Shown here piece after piece: positions 45,126 through 54,280 of a stretch of 64,000 bases of DNA (position 1 is its first letter; each line of letters starts with the position of its first letter). This DNA comes from Emticicia sp037153985 (GTDB lineage: Bacteria > Bacteroidota > Bacteroidia > Cytophagales > Spirosomataceae), in the NCBI RefSeq assembly GCF_037153985.1, contig NZ_JBBAYI010000001.1, forward strand, positions 1,012,229-1,076,228, read 5' to 3'. The notes beneath the pieces are model-generated. The model worked only from the letters and a program-made list of their open reading frames with translations. It had not been told where the DNA came from and did no database searches. The position numbers and the translations under genes were made by a program.

Positions 45126-46028
45126 ATGGCTTATAACGAACCCATGTTAAGAGACGGAGCCCTTGAAGGCAAAACCTTTGTTGTTACAGGAGGCGGAACC
45201 GGACTTGGAAAATCAATGAGTAAATATTTTCTTGAGTTAGGTGCAAATGTGGTTATTACCAGTAGAAAACTTCAGGTACTGGAAGAAACAGCTCACGAAC
45301 TGCAAAAAGAAACCGGCGGAAAAATACTACCTTTTGCCTGCGATGTGCGCGATTATGGCGCCATAGAAGCCATGAAAGATAAAACTCTTGCCGAATTTGG
45401 CAGAGTTGATGGCCTGCTAAATAACGCAGCTGGTAATTTTATTTCTCCGACCGAACGCCTTTCACACAGAGCCATTGACACCGTTGTTGATATTGTTTTA
45501 AAAGGTAGTTATTACTGCACACTAGCTTTTGGCAAACACTGGATTGAACAAAAACAAAAAGCTACTGTGCTAAGCATTGTTACTACTTATTCATGGACAG
45601 GCTCGGCTTTTGTAGTGCCGTCGGCTATGGCCAAAGCAGGTGTATTAGCCATGACACGCAGTTTGGCAGTAGAATGGGCTAAATACGGCATTCGTTTTAA
45701 TGCCATTGCTCCTGGGCCATTCCCGACCAAAGGCGCGTGGGACAGGCTATTTCCGAAAGATGCTTTCCCCGAACACTTGCAGGAACGTTTCTCTGATTTT
45801 GGTAACGTGCCACTAAAACGCGTAGGCGAGCATCAGGAACTTGCAAATCTGGCAGCTTATTTAATGTCCGACTTCTCGTCTTACATTAATGGAGAGGTGG
45901 TTACAATTGATGGCGGTGAATGGATTAACGGAGCAGGTGAGTTTAATCACCTCAATTCCATTCCAAACGAGATGTGGGATGTTATTCAGGCTGTTATCAA
46001 GAGCAACACAAAGCCAAAAAAAGAATAG
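45126..46028 (+). CDS. 2,4-dienoyl-CoA reductase-like SDR oxidoreductase
   Basis: The SDR has 300 residues from the ATG at 45126 (MAYNEPMLRDGALEGK). A TTG four codons earlier was not used. The cofactor motif is TGGGTGLG and NNAAGNF matches NNAG. The active-site segment YSWTGSAFVVPSAMAKAGVLAM follows the SxxxK pattern of peroxisomal/mitochondrial-type 2,4-dienoyl-CoA reductases instead of the usual YxxxK. A role in oxidation of unsaturated fatty acids is likely. It is transcribed alone with its own terminator. Confidence 0.88.
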   Translation: MAYNEPMLRDGALEGKTFVVTGGGTGLGKSMSKYFLELGANVVITSRKLQVLEETAHELQKETGGKILPFACDVRDYGAIEAMKDKTLAEFGRVDGLLNNAAGNFISPTERLSHRAIDTVVDIVLKGSYYCTLAFGKHWIEQKQKATVLSIVTTYSWTGSAFVVPSAMAKAGVLAMTRSLAVEWAKYGIRFNAIAPGPFPTKGAWDRLFPKDAFPEHLQERFSDFGNVPLKRVGEHQELANLAAYLMSDFSSYINGEVVTIDGGEWINGAGEFNHLNSIPNEMWDVIQAVIKSNTKPKKE

Positions 46029-46036
46029 AAAAAGTT

Positions 46037-46074
46037 AAGCTGGCAGGGCTTCTACCCTACCAGCTTTTATTTTA
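46037..46074 (+). terminator. Intrinsic terminator of the dienoyl-CoA reductase gene
   Basis: AAGCTGGCAGGG-cttcta-CCCTACCAGCTT is a 12-bp stem with one mismatch, followed by TTATTTTAT. Confidence 0.82.
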
Positions 46075-46099
46075 TAGAATTACTTTATCCACAAGAGCA

Positions 46100-46540
46100 G
46101 TGCTAAAAAATTCTTTTATCTTCTGGCAAAGATGGCTTCTCATAAGTAGCCTATGTATTGCTGCAATGGCAATACTTTTTGCGCTTGGGTATGATATTTT
46201 TTTATTTACATCTTATGACCACGCTTTAGCCCGAATATTCTGGCAAACCGACCAGCTTTCACCCGAAATAAAACCGTTCAGGCTTTTTGTTGCAGGCCCA
46301 TTGGGTGGCACCATAGCCTGCTGCTATATAATGGTAGCATATCTGGCTTGTTATCCATTTAAGCGTAAGGAAAAATGGGCGCGAAACGCCATAATTGTTG
46401 CTTTCGGCATCTGGTGCGTGCTCGACTCACTGGCTTGTTTCCAGTACGGTGTTTATTTCCAGCTATACCTTATCAATGGTCTTTCGGTGCTTCAGAAAGC
46501 CCTTCCTATTATTTTTACTTGGAAAGCCTTCAATCATTAA
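46100..46540 (+). CDS. Hypothetical four-helix membrane protein
   Basis: The protein has about 147 residues if read from the GTG at 46100 (VLKNSFIFWQRW), chosen because the frame upstream runs through a terminator and the previous gene. It has membrane segments at about 15-38, 63-85, 95-113 and 118-135, with a basic loop YPFKRKEKWARN between the second and third. The family was not recognised. The start is uncertain; an ATG further in would remove the first helix. Confidence 0.55.
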   Translation: MLKNSFIFWQRWLLISSLCIAAMAILFALGYDIFLFTSYDHALARIFWQTDQLSPEIKPFRLFVAGPLGGTIACCYIMVAYLACYPFKRKEKWARNAIIVAFGIWCVLDSLACFQYGVYFQLYLINGLSVLQKALPIIFTWKAFNH

Positions 46541-46560
46541 TCAGCTTTTTACAAGTAGTT

Positions 46561-47088
46561 TTATTTTTTTCGTAACGAATCTTTCATCGAAATAAAATCT
46601 GACAAAATAAAAATCATTGTCAGAAACGCCATTATTACTTCCAGCAACATAACTATCTTGGCTGCTACACTGGCAGGTGTCAGGTCGCCGTAGCCAAAAA
46701 AAGTAAAGTTCAGCACACTAAAGTAAAAGAACTCAAACATTTCTTCAAACATTGTAAAACTGGGGTCAATTCCCGCAAAACTAGCTTTGTTTATTTCATA
46801 AAGCATAAAAAAATCAATCGCAAACGAAAGCGTCATTTGCCCGATATTATAAGTTGTTAATAACAAAAAACGATGATAGGCAATATCATGAGCCGTAGCT
46901 TTTAATAATTGTACTGAGTTTTCAAAGATAAAGTAACAGGTTTTCGTTATAGCTAAGGTAATTACCAACGTCTCCAGAACAAACGGCTTGAAAGTATGTA
47001 AATCGTTAAGCCATTTCATGAAGAAAGCCATAAAGAATAAAAGAGCAAACTCTGCAAATTCACGACGATATCGAACAATAGGATTCAT
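46561..47088 (-). CDS. Ion channel family protein (potassium channel pore)
   Basis: The 175-residue membrane protein has about four hydrophobic segments. The pore motif is at about 129-135, TFFGYGD, where Gly132-Tyr133-Gly134-Asp135 is the potassium selectivity signature. The first filter residues differ from the usual T-x-G-Y-G context (TFFGYGD rather than TTVGYGD). The inner helix AAKIVMLLEVIMAFLTMIFILSDF follows. It lacks a C-terminal RCK domain. Confidence 0.85.
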   Translation of the reverse strand: MNPIVRYRREFAEFALLFFMAFFMKWLNDLHTFKPFVLETLVITLAITKTCYFIFENSVQLLKATAHDIAYHRFLLLTTYNIGQMTLSFAIDFFMLYEINKASFAGIDPSFTMFEEMFEFFYFSVLNFTFFGYGDLTPASVAAKIVMLLEVIMAFLTMIFILSDFISMKDSLRKK

Positions 47089-47188
47089 ATAATCAGGGTT
47101 TCATTTAAGTAAAGTATCCAAAAAAGAACATTTTAAGGTCAAGAAAGTCAATAAAATTAATAACTTTGTCAGCTCAATTACAAACACT

Positions 47189-48382
47189 ATGAGAATCAAA
47201 TCTTTCAGATATTTTCTATTATCCATCAGCCTGACCTTCATCGTATGGTCGTGCGATAAATCCTCTACCACAGACCCTAATCCACAGCCCGAAGTTCTAG
47301 TTAGCTCAACACTGGTAAAAGAATACACCAAAGACCAGCTAATAGCCGCTTTAGGACCATTAGGCTCGTCGTATTCACTGTTTATACGTGGCGGTGTGAA
47401 ACAATACAAAATAGTTTACAAAACCAAAGATGTTGATGGAACTGTTATTCAGGCTTCAGGAGCTTTGGCAATACCTGTGCTGACCGATGCGAATACGGCA
47501 CTTCCATTAGCCAGTTATCAGCACGGTACTATTTTTTCTGATGCCGATGCTCCGTCATATTTCAGTATTGATGGTGAAGGCACAATGGCCTCTGTACTGT
47601 CAACGTTAGGCTATATCGTGGCTGCACCCGACTACATTGGTTATGGTGCTACCAATAACCTACCACATACCTACGAACACCGCGAAGGACTAGCAACAGC
47701 CAGCCTTGACATGATGAGAGCAGCCAAAGAATTTATCGTTAAAGAAAAAATAAACTGGAATAAAAACGTTTATCTCGGTGGTTATTCAGAAGGAGGATTT
47801 GCAACTTTAGCTTTACAGAAAAAAATTGAAGAGGAAGCTCCCTCCGAATTTAACCTGAAAGCATCGAGTTGTGGTGCAGGTGCTTATAATAAAACACTTT
47901 CATTCAAAACCATTGCCAGTGTTGAATCAGACGGTGACCCAACACATAACGCTTCGTATATATGGGTAATACTTACGTATGATAGAATTTATAAGCTAAA
48001 CCGCCCCATGAGTAGTTACTTTGTTGAACCGTATGCCACTCAGATTCAAAAAGACAAACAAAATGCCCGAATAAGTGTAAGTTTTAATAAAATTATTAGC
48101 GATAACACAAAAAAAGGGATAACCGAGGGAACCGACACCGCCTTGGTTAATGCTGTAAAAGATAACGATATTTTTGACTGGAAACCAAAAACCCCTACTT
48201 TACTAACCCATGGCGATGCGGATTCTTATGTGCCGTATTTTAATACCAAAACAGCCTATGATGCCATGATTAAAAGAGGCGCAACCAACGTTAAGCTGAA
48301 TACCGTTAGCGGTGGTGACCACGATACCTCAATACAGAAATATCTTTTAGATACTATTGCATTTTTTAGCTCTAATCAATAA
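47189..48382 (+). CDS. Lipoprotein alpha/beta hydrolase (secretory lipase-like)
   Basis: The 397-residue protein has a lipoprotein signal (FIVWSCDKSS, Cys22) followed by a Ser/Thr/Pro linker. The hydrolase domain has the nucleophile elbow GGYSEGGFATLAL, the early ASYQHGT segment, and an acid-His pair near THGDADSYVP and GGDHDT. The overall wording is that of the LIP/secretory lipase family. It is tethered to the membrane, probably acting on esters or short lipids at the cell surface or in the periplasm. Confidence 0.88.
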   Translation: MRIKSFRYFLLSISLTFIVWSCDKSSTTDPNPQPEVLVSSTLVKEYTKDQLIAALGPLGSSYSLFIRGGVKQYKIVYKTKDVDGTVIQASGALAIPVLTDANTALPLASYQHGTIFSDADAPSYFSIDGEGTMASVLSTLGYIVAAPDYIGYGATNNLPHTYEHREGLATASLDMMRAAKEFIVKEKINWNKNVYLGGYSEGGFATLALQKKIEEEAPSEFNLKASSCGAGAYNKTLSFKTIASVESDGDPTHNASYIWVILTYDRIYKLNRPMSSYFVEPYATQIQKDKQNARISVSFNKIISDNTKKGITEGTDTALVNAVKDNDIFDWKPKTPTLLTHGDADSYVPYFNTKTAYDAMIKRGATNVKLNTVSGGDHDTSIQKYLLDTIAFFSSNQ

Positions 48383-48414
48383 ATTTTAATATACAAAACA
48401 AACAGTACCTAACT

Positions 48415-48732
48415 ATGGCTAATCTAAAAAAAGGATTTGTACACACAGTATTTTTCTGGTTAAAAGACAAAAACAGTCAGGCTGACCATCAGGCATTACA
48501 CGCAGGTTTAGTAGAATTATCTAAAATTGATTTAATTCAGACTGCTTATGTAGGTACACCAGCAAACACGAATCGGGCGGTTATTGACTCTTCTTACCAG
48601 TTTTCAATCACTTTTGTATTTGATACTCCCGAACAACAAGCTGATTACCAAACTCACCCCGACCACTTAGCTTTTGTTGATAAATGCTCACATCTATGGG
48701 AAAGAGTAGTTGTTTATGATGCCGAAAGCTAA
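48415..48732 (+). CDS. Dabb (stress-responsive alpha/beta barrel) domain protein
   Basis: The 105-residue protein is a single Dabb ferredoxin-like domain (GFVHTVFFWLKDKNSQADHQAL, YQFSITFVFDTPEQQADYQTHPDHLAFVDKC). Such proteins form dimeric barrels of often unknown function. It follows the lipase-like gene by 32 bases and may be co-transcribed. No catalytic residues can be assigned. Confidence 0.9.
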   Translation: MANLKKGFVHTVFFWLKDKNSQADHQALHAGLVELSKIDLIQTAYVGTPANTNRAVIDSSYQFSITFVFDTPEQQADYQTHPDHLAFVDKCSHLWERVVVYDAES

Positions 48733-48796
48733 AAAATAGTTTCGTTGAAACTGCTTTTTTAGATAATCGCATATATAATCAAAGTCATACTAAACC

Positions 48797-50062
48797 ATGA
48801 AAAAAATCTTCGTCCCACTATTTCTGTTCTTTAGTATTACTTCTTTTTCGCAGAATTTAGAATTTGATGCCAAAGGAATAGTTGCCATTTCAGATGCTGA
48901 CATGGCTGCTTCGGCATTTGTTAATGGTAAATTATTTAAAGAAAGAGGAGTAAAAGATGCCTTCACATCCATTAAATTACCTTTAGAAAAATCGTACGAT
49001 GAAGTAAAAAGCGTAACGGTATCAAACTCGGTTATTAACGGAACCAAAACTATGGCTGTATCAAGCATACACCATCTGGCATACGTAGTTGATACCCGCG
49101 GAATGCTGGCCGATAATGTAACAGAGTTAAAAAACGTAAATGAAGAATTACCTGCGGGCGGTTTTATTACAGTAATTGATATTGCCGATATAGCCCACCC
49201 AAAGATACTTTATAAATTCCCTACCGGCCAAAACCCTATTGGGATTGATATAAGCCCTAAAGGCGAATATATAGTTTTATGCAGTGAAGAAGAGGGCAAA
49301 GAACTGCAAGTATTAGAATTAGACCCCAATGGTAAGCCAATCAGGATTATAAGCAAACCACATGGCCTACCCTCAGGTAAAATCTCTGATGTTAGCTGGC
49401 ATCCGAACGACAACTACATTGCATTTACACTGGAAGACTCCAAAGAAGTAGGTTTAATTAAAACCCACCGCGATGGCCCTACAAACAAAATTATCCGGCT
49501 TGAAATGCAGGGCAAACCGCTTAAAGTAGGTGCTTTCCCGGGTAACGGGCAATTTACCCCTGACGGTAAGTTCTATCTGGTGCCTGATTTGAAACGAGGG
49601 CTTTCAGAAGATGGCGAAATCTTTACCATAAAATTTAATCTGGATGGCAACTCCGAACATTTTCTGATTTCAAAAGCCAAAGTAGGTGAAAACCCCGAAA
49701 GTTTTGGCATCAGCCCTGACGGCAGCACAGTAGTAGTGGCTAATATCAGAAAAACATTTTATCCGTGGGACAACGCCATTCTTACCCGAAAAGCCTCTTT
49801 ATCTTTATTAAAACTCACCCCTGACGGCAATCTGAGTAATCAGGGAGACTATGAGTTTGATGGTATTCTGCCCAAAAGTGTTGTTTTCGATACCAGCGGA
49901 AACAATATTGCCGTAGCGGCATACGACCATTTCAATTACGGCAAACATTTTGGTAGTATTGAATTCTGGAAAGTTAAACATGGGAATAAGCCAAGTTTAC
50001 AAAAACAGGATTTCAGGCTATTTTTATCAAGAGGCTGCCACACCATAAGGATAATAAAATAA
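48797..50062 (+). CDS. Exported beta-propeller protein
   Basis: The 421-residue protein has a signal peptide (about 1-18, ending TSFSQ). Repeated blade-like phrases follow: NPIGIDISPKGEYIVLCSEE, KISDVSWHPNDNYIAFTLED, GNGQFTPDGKFYLVPDL, NPESFGISPDGSTVVVANI and LPKSVVFDTSGNNIAVAAYD. This matches seven-bladed YVTN/WD-like propellers. No catalytic motif or sorting domain is seen. Ligand binding in the periplasm is a reasonable inference only. Confidence 0.82.
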   Translation: MKKIFVPLFLFFSITSFSQNLEFDAKGIVAISDADMAASAFVNGKLFKERGVKDAFTSIKLPLEKSYDEVKSVTVSNSVINGTKTMAVSSIHHLAYVVDTRGMLADNVTELKNVNEELPAGGFITVIDIADIAHPKILYKFPTGQNPIGIDISPKGEYIVLCSEEEGKELQVLELDPNGKPIRIISKPHGLPSGKISDVSWHPNDNYIAFTLEDSKEVGLIKTHRDGPTNKIIRLEMQGKPLKVGAFPGNGQFTPDGKFYLVPDLKRGLSEDGEIFTIKFNLDGNSEHFLISKAKVGENPESFGISPDGSTVVVANIRKTFYPWDNAILTRKASLSLLKLTPDGNLSNQGDYEFDGILPKSVVFDTSGNNIAVAAYDHFNYGKHFGSIEFWKVKHGNKPSLQKQDFRLFLSRGCHTIRIIK

Positions 50063-50076
50063 TACTTAATAAATTA

Positions 50077-50115
50077 ACAAAGATTGGTTGCTCTCGCAAT
50101 CAATCTTTGTTTTTA
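50077..50115 (+). terminator. Intrinsic terminator of the beta-propeller gene
   Basis: ACAAAGATTG pairs with CAATCTTTGT around an inner GTTGC/GCAAT helix and TCTC loop, followed by TTTTTAG. Confidence 0.85.
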
Positions 50116-50242
50116 GTGGGTAACTACCTGCTTCATGAGCTAAGAAAATATCAGTAAATTTTTACTCATCTTTTAATTATTTCTTACCTTTCGCCTAACT
50201 TTAAGACACATAATTCAACCATCACTATTCAACTCAAATTCA

Positions 50243-51172
50243 ATGAAACGTAGAAATTTCCTTAAAAATTCGTTCTCTATGGCTGGCATGGCGGGTGTAT
50301 CTGCTGTACCATTTGCAGATAATATCCAGCTATTGTCGGGGCAAAATAATTTCAAGATGAAATACGCCCCTCACTTCGGGATGTTCAAAAATTTGGCCGG
50401 AGAAGACCTTATCGACCAGTTAAAATTTATGTCCGATATGGGTTTTACAGCACTGGAAGATAACGGTATGATGGGCCGTACACCTGAGGTACAAACCAAA
50501 ATAGGTGAAACTATGGCCAAACTAGGCATGACAATGGGCGTTTTTGTGGTCGATAAAGGAGGCAATGGTGCTAATACGCTGGCCGCAGGTAAAAAAGAAT
50601 ATATTGATATTTTTCTGAACGGCTGTAAACGTGCTGTTGAGGTGGCTAAACGTTGTAATGCTAAATGGGTAACCGTAGTACCCGGCGATTTTGAAAGAAA
50701 TTTGCCTATTGGTATCCAGACGGGTAACGTAATTGATGCTTTACGCCGTGGTGCTGAAATTCTGGAGCCTCATGGTATTGTTATGGTTTTAGAACCTCTG
50801 AGCGACAGCCCTAATTTGTTTCTGAGAACTTCTGACCAGACTTATGAAATATGCCGCGGAGTAAATAGCCCATCGTGCAAAATTCTGTTTGACATTTATC
50901 ACATGCAAAAAAATGAGGGGCATATTATTCCACATATTGATTGGGCATGGAACGAAATTGGCTATTTCCAGATTGGCGATAACCCAGGCAGAAAAGAACC
51001 CACAACAGGCGAGATAAACTATAAAAACATTTTCAAGCACGTTTATAACAAAAGCAAAGCTGAAAACAAGACGTTTATCTTCGGCATGGAACATGGCAAT
51101 TCAAAACCGGGTAAAGAAGGCGAACAGGCACTTATAAAAGCTTATGTTGAGTCGGACAGTTTTGAAATTTAG
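50243..51172 (+). CDS. Sugar phosphate isomerase/epimerase (hydroxypyruvate isomerase-like TIM barrel)
   Basis: The 309-residue protein begins with a twin-arginine-like signal (MKRRNFLKNSFSMAGMAGVSA), common for this family in Bacteroidota. The xylose isomerase-like barrel shows ALEDNGMMG, WVTVVPGDFERNLP, VMVLEPLSDSPN, LFDIYHMQKNEGHII and IGYFQIGDNPGRKEPTTGEINY, the metal-binding set typical of hydroxypyruvate isomerase-type proteins. It probably acts in the periplasm on a sugar or keto acid; the substrate is unknown. It is transcribed alone. Confidence 0.88.
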   Translation: MKRRNFLKNSFSMAGMAGVSAVPFADNIQLLSGQNNFKMKYAPHFGMFKNLAGEDLIDQLKFMSDMGFTALEDNGMMGRTPEVQTKIGETMAKLGMTMGVFVVDKGGNGANTLAAGKKEYIDIFLNGCKRAVEVAKRCNAKWVTVVPGDFERNLPIGIQTGNVIDALRRGAEILEPHGIVMVLEPLSDSPNLFLRTSDQTYEICRGVNSPSCKILFDIYHMQKNEGHIIPHIDWAWNEIGYFQIGDNPGRKEPTTGEINYKNIFKHVYNKSKAENKTFIFGMEHGNSKPGKEGEQALIKAYVESDSFEI

Positions 51173-51220
51173 CAGATATTCTATCAGACTATTAGCGAAA
51201 AAAACTTTATAAATCTACAA

Positions 51221-51262
51221 ACCCAATCAGAGTAAAACCATCCGCTCTGATTGGGTTTATTT
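51221..51262 (+). terminator. Intrinsic terminator of the isomerase gene
   Basis: ACCCAATCAGAG-N12-CTCTGATTGGGT is a perfect 12-bp stem followed by TTATTTAT. Confidence 0.9.
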
Positions 51263-51446
51263 ATAATCAGTTTCTAATTATTGCTGGCCAGAATAAACTA
51301 TTTTCGGCACTAATTAAGTACAGTACCAATGGTAAAGTCGTTAAAATTAATATAAATGAAAACAAGTAATGAAGAATCAATGAAAGACTTATAATCTTTA
51401 TTTTATGCAGTAGAAATACAAAAATATGTAAATAGAAACAAACTTT

Positions 51447-52181
51447 ATGCTTGCATCTGAAATACCTAAAGACAATCTGGCAACTAATGGATACGCGATT
51501 ATAAATGATTTTTTTAGTAATACTGAAATAAATCATTTACTGAATATTCTTTCAGCTATTGATATTTCAAAGCCAACTTTCCGTAAAACTAATGATTTGT
51601 TTGCCATCAGACAGTTTTTGAAAGAAGTGCCTCAGGCAAAAGATATTATCTTTAACACTCGCTTTAAATCATTGCTAAGAACGCTGTTCGGAGGAGATTT
51701 TTTTGTAATAAAATCTATTTATTTTGATAAACCTGAAGAATCTAACTGGTTTGTGGCATATCATCAGGACCTGACTATATCGGTTGATAAAAAAATACCT
51801 ATTGCTGGATTTGGCCCTTGGACAACCAAGCATAATCAATTTGCCGTGCAACCACCGCTTGAGTATCTGGAAAATATTTTTACTGTCCGTATTCATCTGG
51901 ACGATACCAATGAAGGAAACGGAGCTTTAAAGGTTATTCCAAAATCACACCTGAAAAGCATTTACAGACCTGAAAACATCGACTGGACTACTGAAACCGA
52001 AGAAATATGCTGTGTAAATAAAGGCGGCATTATGTTTATGAAGCCTTTGTTATTACATGCTTCTAGCCGCACAACTAATCATCAGAAAAGGCGTGTTATT
52101 CATATTGAATTCAGTAGCAAGCAATTGCCAGAAGGTTTACAATGGTCTGAATACCTTTCGTTTATGCCACAGTCAGACTAA
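51447..52181 (+). CDS. Phytanoyl-CoA dioxygenase (PhyH) family protein
   Basis: The 244-residue non-heme iron, 2-oxoglutarate-dependent oxygenase has an iron triad His106-x-Asp108 (AYHQDLTISV) and His204 (LLLHASSRTT), with Arg208 for 2-oxoglutarate. The DDTNEGNGALKVIPKSH segment is typical of PhyH. The substrate is unknown. Its stop overlaps by nine bases the stop end of the convergent HAD gene. Confidence 0.9.
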   Translation: MLASEIPKDNLATNGYAIINDFFSNTEINHLLNILSAIDISKPTFRKTNDLFAIRQFLKEVPQAKDIIFNTRFKSLLRTLFGGDFFVIKSIYFDKPEESNWFVAYHQDLTISVDKKIPIAGFGPWTTKHNQFAVQPPLEYLENIFTVRIHLDDTNEGNGALKVIPKSHLKSIYRPENIDWTTETEEICCVNKGGIMFMKPLLLHASSRTTNHQKRRVIHIEFSSKQLPEGLQWSEYLSFMPQSD

Positions 52182-52961
52182 CTGTAACTCTTTAATAGTT
52201 TCAATTACCCCATTATTGTTGTTATCTTGTCTGGTAATAAAACTTGCTGCTTTAACAATATCGGGGTGAGCGTTTTTCATAGCATAACTATAAGTGGCTG
52301 CACTCATCATTTCTATGTCGTTAAGGTAATCACCAAACACAAGTGTTTCATCTTTCGAGATATTAAATTTCTCCTGAATCTTACTAATAGCTGTTCCTTT
52401 ATTGGCAGCCCAGTCGCTAATATCTAACCATATTTTTCCGGCAATAGCTACTTTATACTTATCTTTAAATGTCTGGTAATGCAAGTAACTATTGGTTTCG
52501 GAATCTCTAAAATCACAAATAGTTACTTTTAGTACTGTATCTTCTACCTGAGTAAGATTTTCGACAATTTCCATGCGCTTAAAGTATTTCTTTGCTTCAT
52601 GCAGAAACCTTTCGTCCGTGTTTTCAACATAGGCAGAGTTTTTTCCACTCACAATAACATAAGCGTCGGTTATTTTTCGACCTATTTCAACAAATTGTCT
52701 CATCGAAGCCCTATCCAAAGCATTGGTATGTACTTCTTTCTCCTGATACACAACATACGAGCCGTTATCTGCCAAAAAAATAAGCTGATCTTTTATCCGG
52801 CTGAATTGTTCCAATAAATTAAAGTACTGACGGCCACTAGCAATAGCAAAACGGATTCCGTTTTTTGTTAGCTTCTCTTGTATTTCCCAAAATTCCTCAT
52901 TTAGTTGTTTACGGTCGTCCAAGAGCGTACCGTCCATATCACACACAATTAATTTAATCAC
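52173..52961 (-). CDS. Cof-type HAD phosphatase
   Basis: The HAD protein has 262 residues from a GTG at 52961, giving the standard start VIKLIVCDMDGTLLDD. A longer ATG frame (to 53030) adds unrelated residues. Motif I is DMDGTLLDD, motif II is IASGR, and motif III/IV is KGTAISKIQEKF and VFGDYLNDIEMM. The C2 cap and the pattern identify the Cof/YbiV group, which dephosphorylates sugar phosphates or cofactors. Confidence 0.9.
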   Translation of the reverse strand: MIKLIVCDMDGTLLDDRKQLNEEFWEIQEKLTKNGIRFAIASGRQYFNLLEQFSRIKDQLIFLADNGSYVVYQEKEVHTNALDRASMRQFVEIGRKITDAYVIVSGKNSAYVENTDERFLHEAKKYFKRMEIVENLTQVEDTVLKVTICDFRDSETNSYLHYQTFKDKYKVAIAGKIWLDISDWAANKGTAISKIQEKFNISKDETLVFGDYLNDIEMMSAATYSYAMKNAHPDIVKAASFITRQDNNNNGVIETIKELQLV

Positions 52962-53148
52962 TATTTTATTTGGTTGAAATAATATTATTTTAAACCTCAA
53001 AGCTAAGGAGTAATCCTGACAACCACGCATTTTGTATACAGAAAGTATAAAGTTATTAGCCCTAAAATGCTTTTCTCTCGAAAATGAAAGTATCAGTTTA
53101 AAATTTTTATATTTGTAAAGCCTTTAAATATAATTCTTCCGACACCCG

Positions 53149-53568
53149 ATGGCAGCAAATAAAACAACCGCTAATACTAATAGCGTTGTCGAATTTCTGG
53201 ATGAAATCACCGACGACCTCAAAAAGAAAGATGCCTTTCAATTGCTCGAATTTTTACAGCAAACTACCGGATACGAGCCACAGATGTGGGGCGGTAGTAT
53301 TGTAGGTTTTGGGCAATACCATTACAAATATGCCAGTGGTCGCGAGGGCGATGCGCCTCTTGTGGGTTTTTCGCCAAGAAAAGAAGCCATCAGTATTTAT
53401 CTGGCTGGCAATTATGAAGACAAAGAACTTTTATTACAAGCACTAGGCAAGCATAAAATAGGTAAAGGGTGCTTATACATAAAAAAAATGGACGATATTA
53501 ATCTGGACACACTGAAAAAAATGGTTATTCATTCGGTCAATTACTGGCTGTCTGCTTATCCATCATAA
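53149..53568 (+). CDS. DUF1801 domain-containing protein
   Basis: The 139-residue cytoplasmic protein has the YdhG/DUF1801 fold, with family phrases PQMWGGSIVGFGQYHYKY, GFSPRKEAISIYL and KHKIGKGCLYIKKMDDINLDTLKKMV. Function is unknown. Six bases separate its stop from the GNAT gene, so the two form an operon. Confidence 0.9.
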   Translation: MAANKTTANTNSVVEFLDEITDDLKKKDAFQLLEFLQQTTGYEPQMWGGSIVGFGQYHYKYASGREGDAPLVGFSPRKEAISIYLAGNYEDKELLLQALGKHKIGKGCLYIKKMDDINLDTLKKMVIHSVNYWLSAYPS

Positions 53569-53574
53569 AATTAC

Positions 53575-54039
53575 ATGAACAACTTTATTATCAGCCTATT
53601 ACCTCAGGGAAGTACTATTCCTTATGAATTGCTTTTGCTGGCCGACCCCTCTTATCAAGCAATCGAAATTTATTTGCCTTATTCTGACGTTTTCGTAGTC
53701 GAATTAGCCCATAAGGTCATTGGTGTTTATGTGTTATACCCACTAAACAAGCAGGAATCTGAAATTAAAAATATTGCCGTTCTTGAAAAATATCAGGGAA
53801 AAGGAATCGGAAAACTACTGCTTCAACACGCAATAGCCGAAGCCAGAAAAAGAGCTTACAAAAAGCTGTGGATTGGAACTTCAAATGCAAGTATAGGGCA
53901 ATTATATCTTTATCAACAACAAGGATTTGAAATAACCGAACTCAAAAAAAACTTTTTTATTGACAATTACCCTGAACCTATTTTTGAAAATGGTCTTCAA
54001 TGCAAGCATATACTCATGCTTTGCCAGCCTATTGAATGA
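53575..54039 (+). CDS. GNAT family N-acetyltransferase
   Basis: The 154-residue acetyltransferase has a coenzyme A-binding motif A at about 75-95 (IKNIAVLEKYQGKGIGKLLLQHAI), with the RxxGxG-like QGKGIGK loop, and the GNAT beta-bulge end LYLYQQQGFEITE. The substrate is unknown. It is co-transcribed with the DUF1801 gene. Confidence 0.9.
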   Translation: MNNFIISLLPQGSTIPYELLLLADPSYQAIEIYLPYSDVFVVELAHKVIGVYVLYPLNKQESEIKNIAVLEKYQGKGIGKLLLQHAIAEARKRAYKKLWIGTSNASIGQLYLYQQQGFEITELKKNFFIDNYPEPIFENGLQCKHILMLCQPIE

Positions 54040-54112
54040 GCTAATGTAGTTTAATATTCGTATAGCAGATTGAGTAGAATAAAACCGTTTATTAATATCT
54101 ATGGCGTTATTT

Positions 54113-54150
54113 TAAAACAAAAAGAGTAGTTATTGGTCAACAACTACTCT
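54113..54150 (-). terminator. Terminator for the leftward 97-aa protein gene
   Basis: AGAGTAGTT ... AACTACTCT is a 9-bp stem with a small inner helix. On the minus strand it is followed by TTTTTGTTTTAAAA. It may also act on the rightward GNAT transcript. Confidence 0.7.
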
Positions 54151-54280
54151 TCTCATGTCATTACCGACATCAGCCTTGCATTCCTAGAGGTTCAATTAAA
54201 GGAATATCAAATGCAAACCACTTTGAGATGATTGAAGAATAAGAATCAGGTTTTTCTGATTATACTAAACGGATTTAGTT

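Noticed and set aside
52962..53030. Longer ATG start of the Cof-type HAD protein
   Set aside because: The family start is VIKLIVCDMDGTLL from the GTG at 52961. The extra 23 residues look non-coding.
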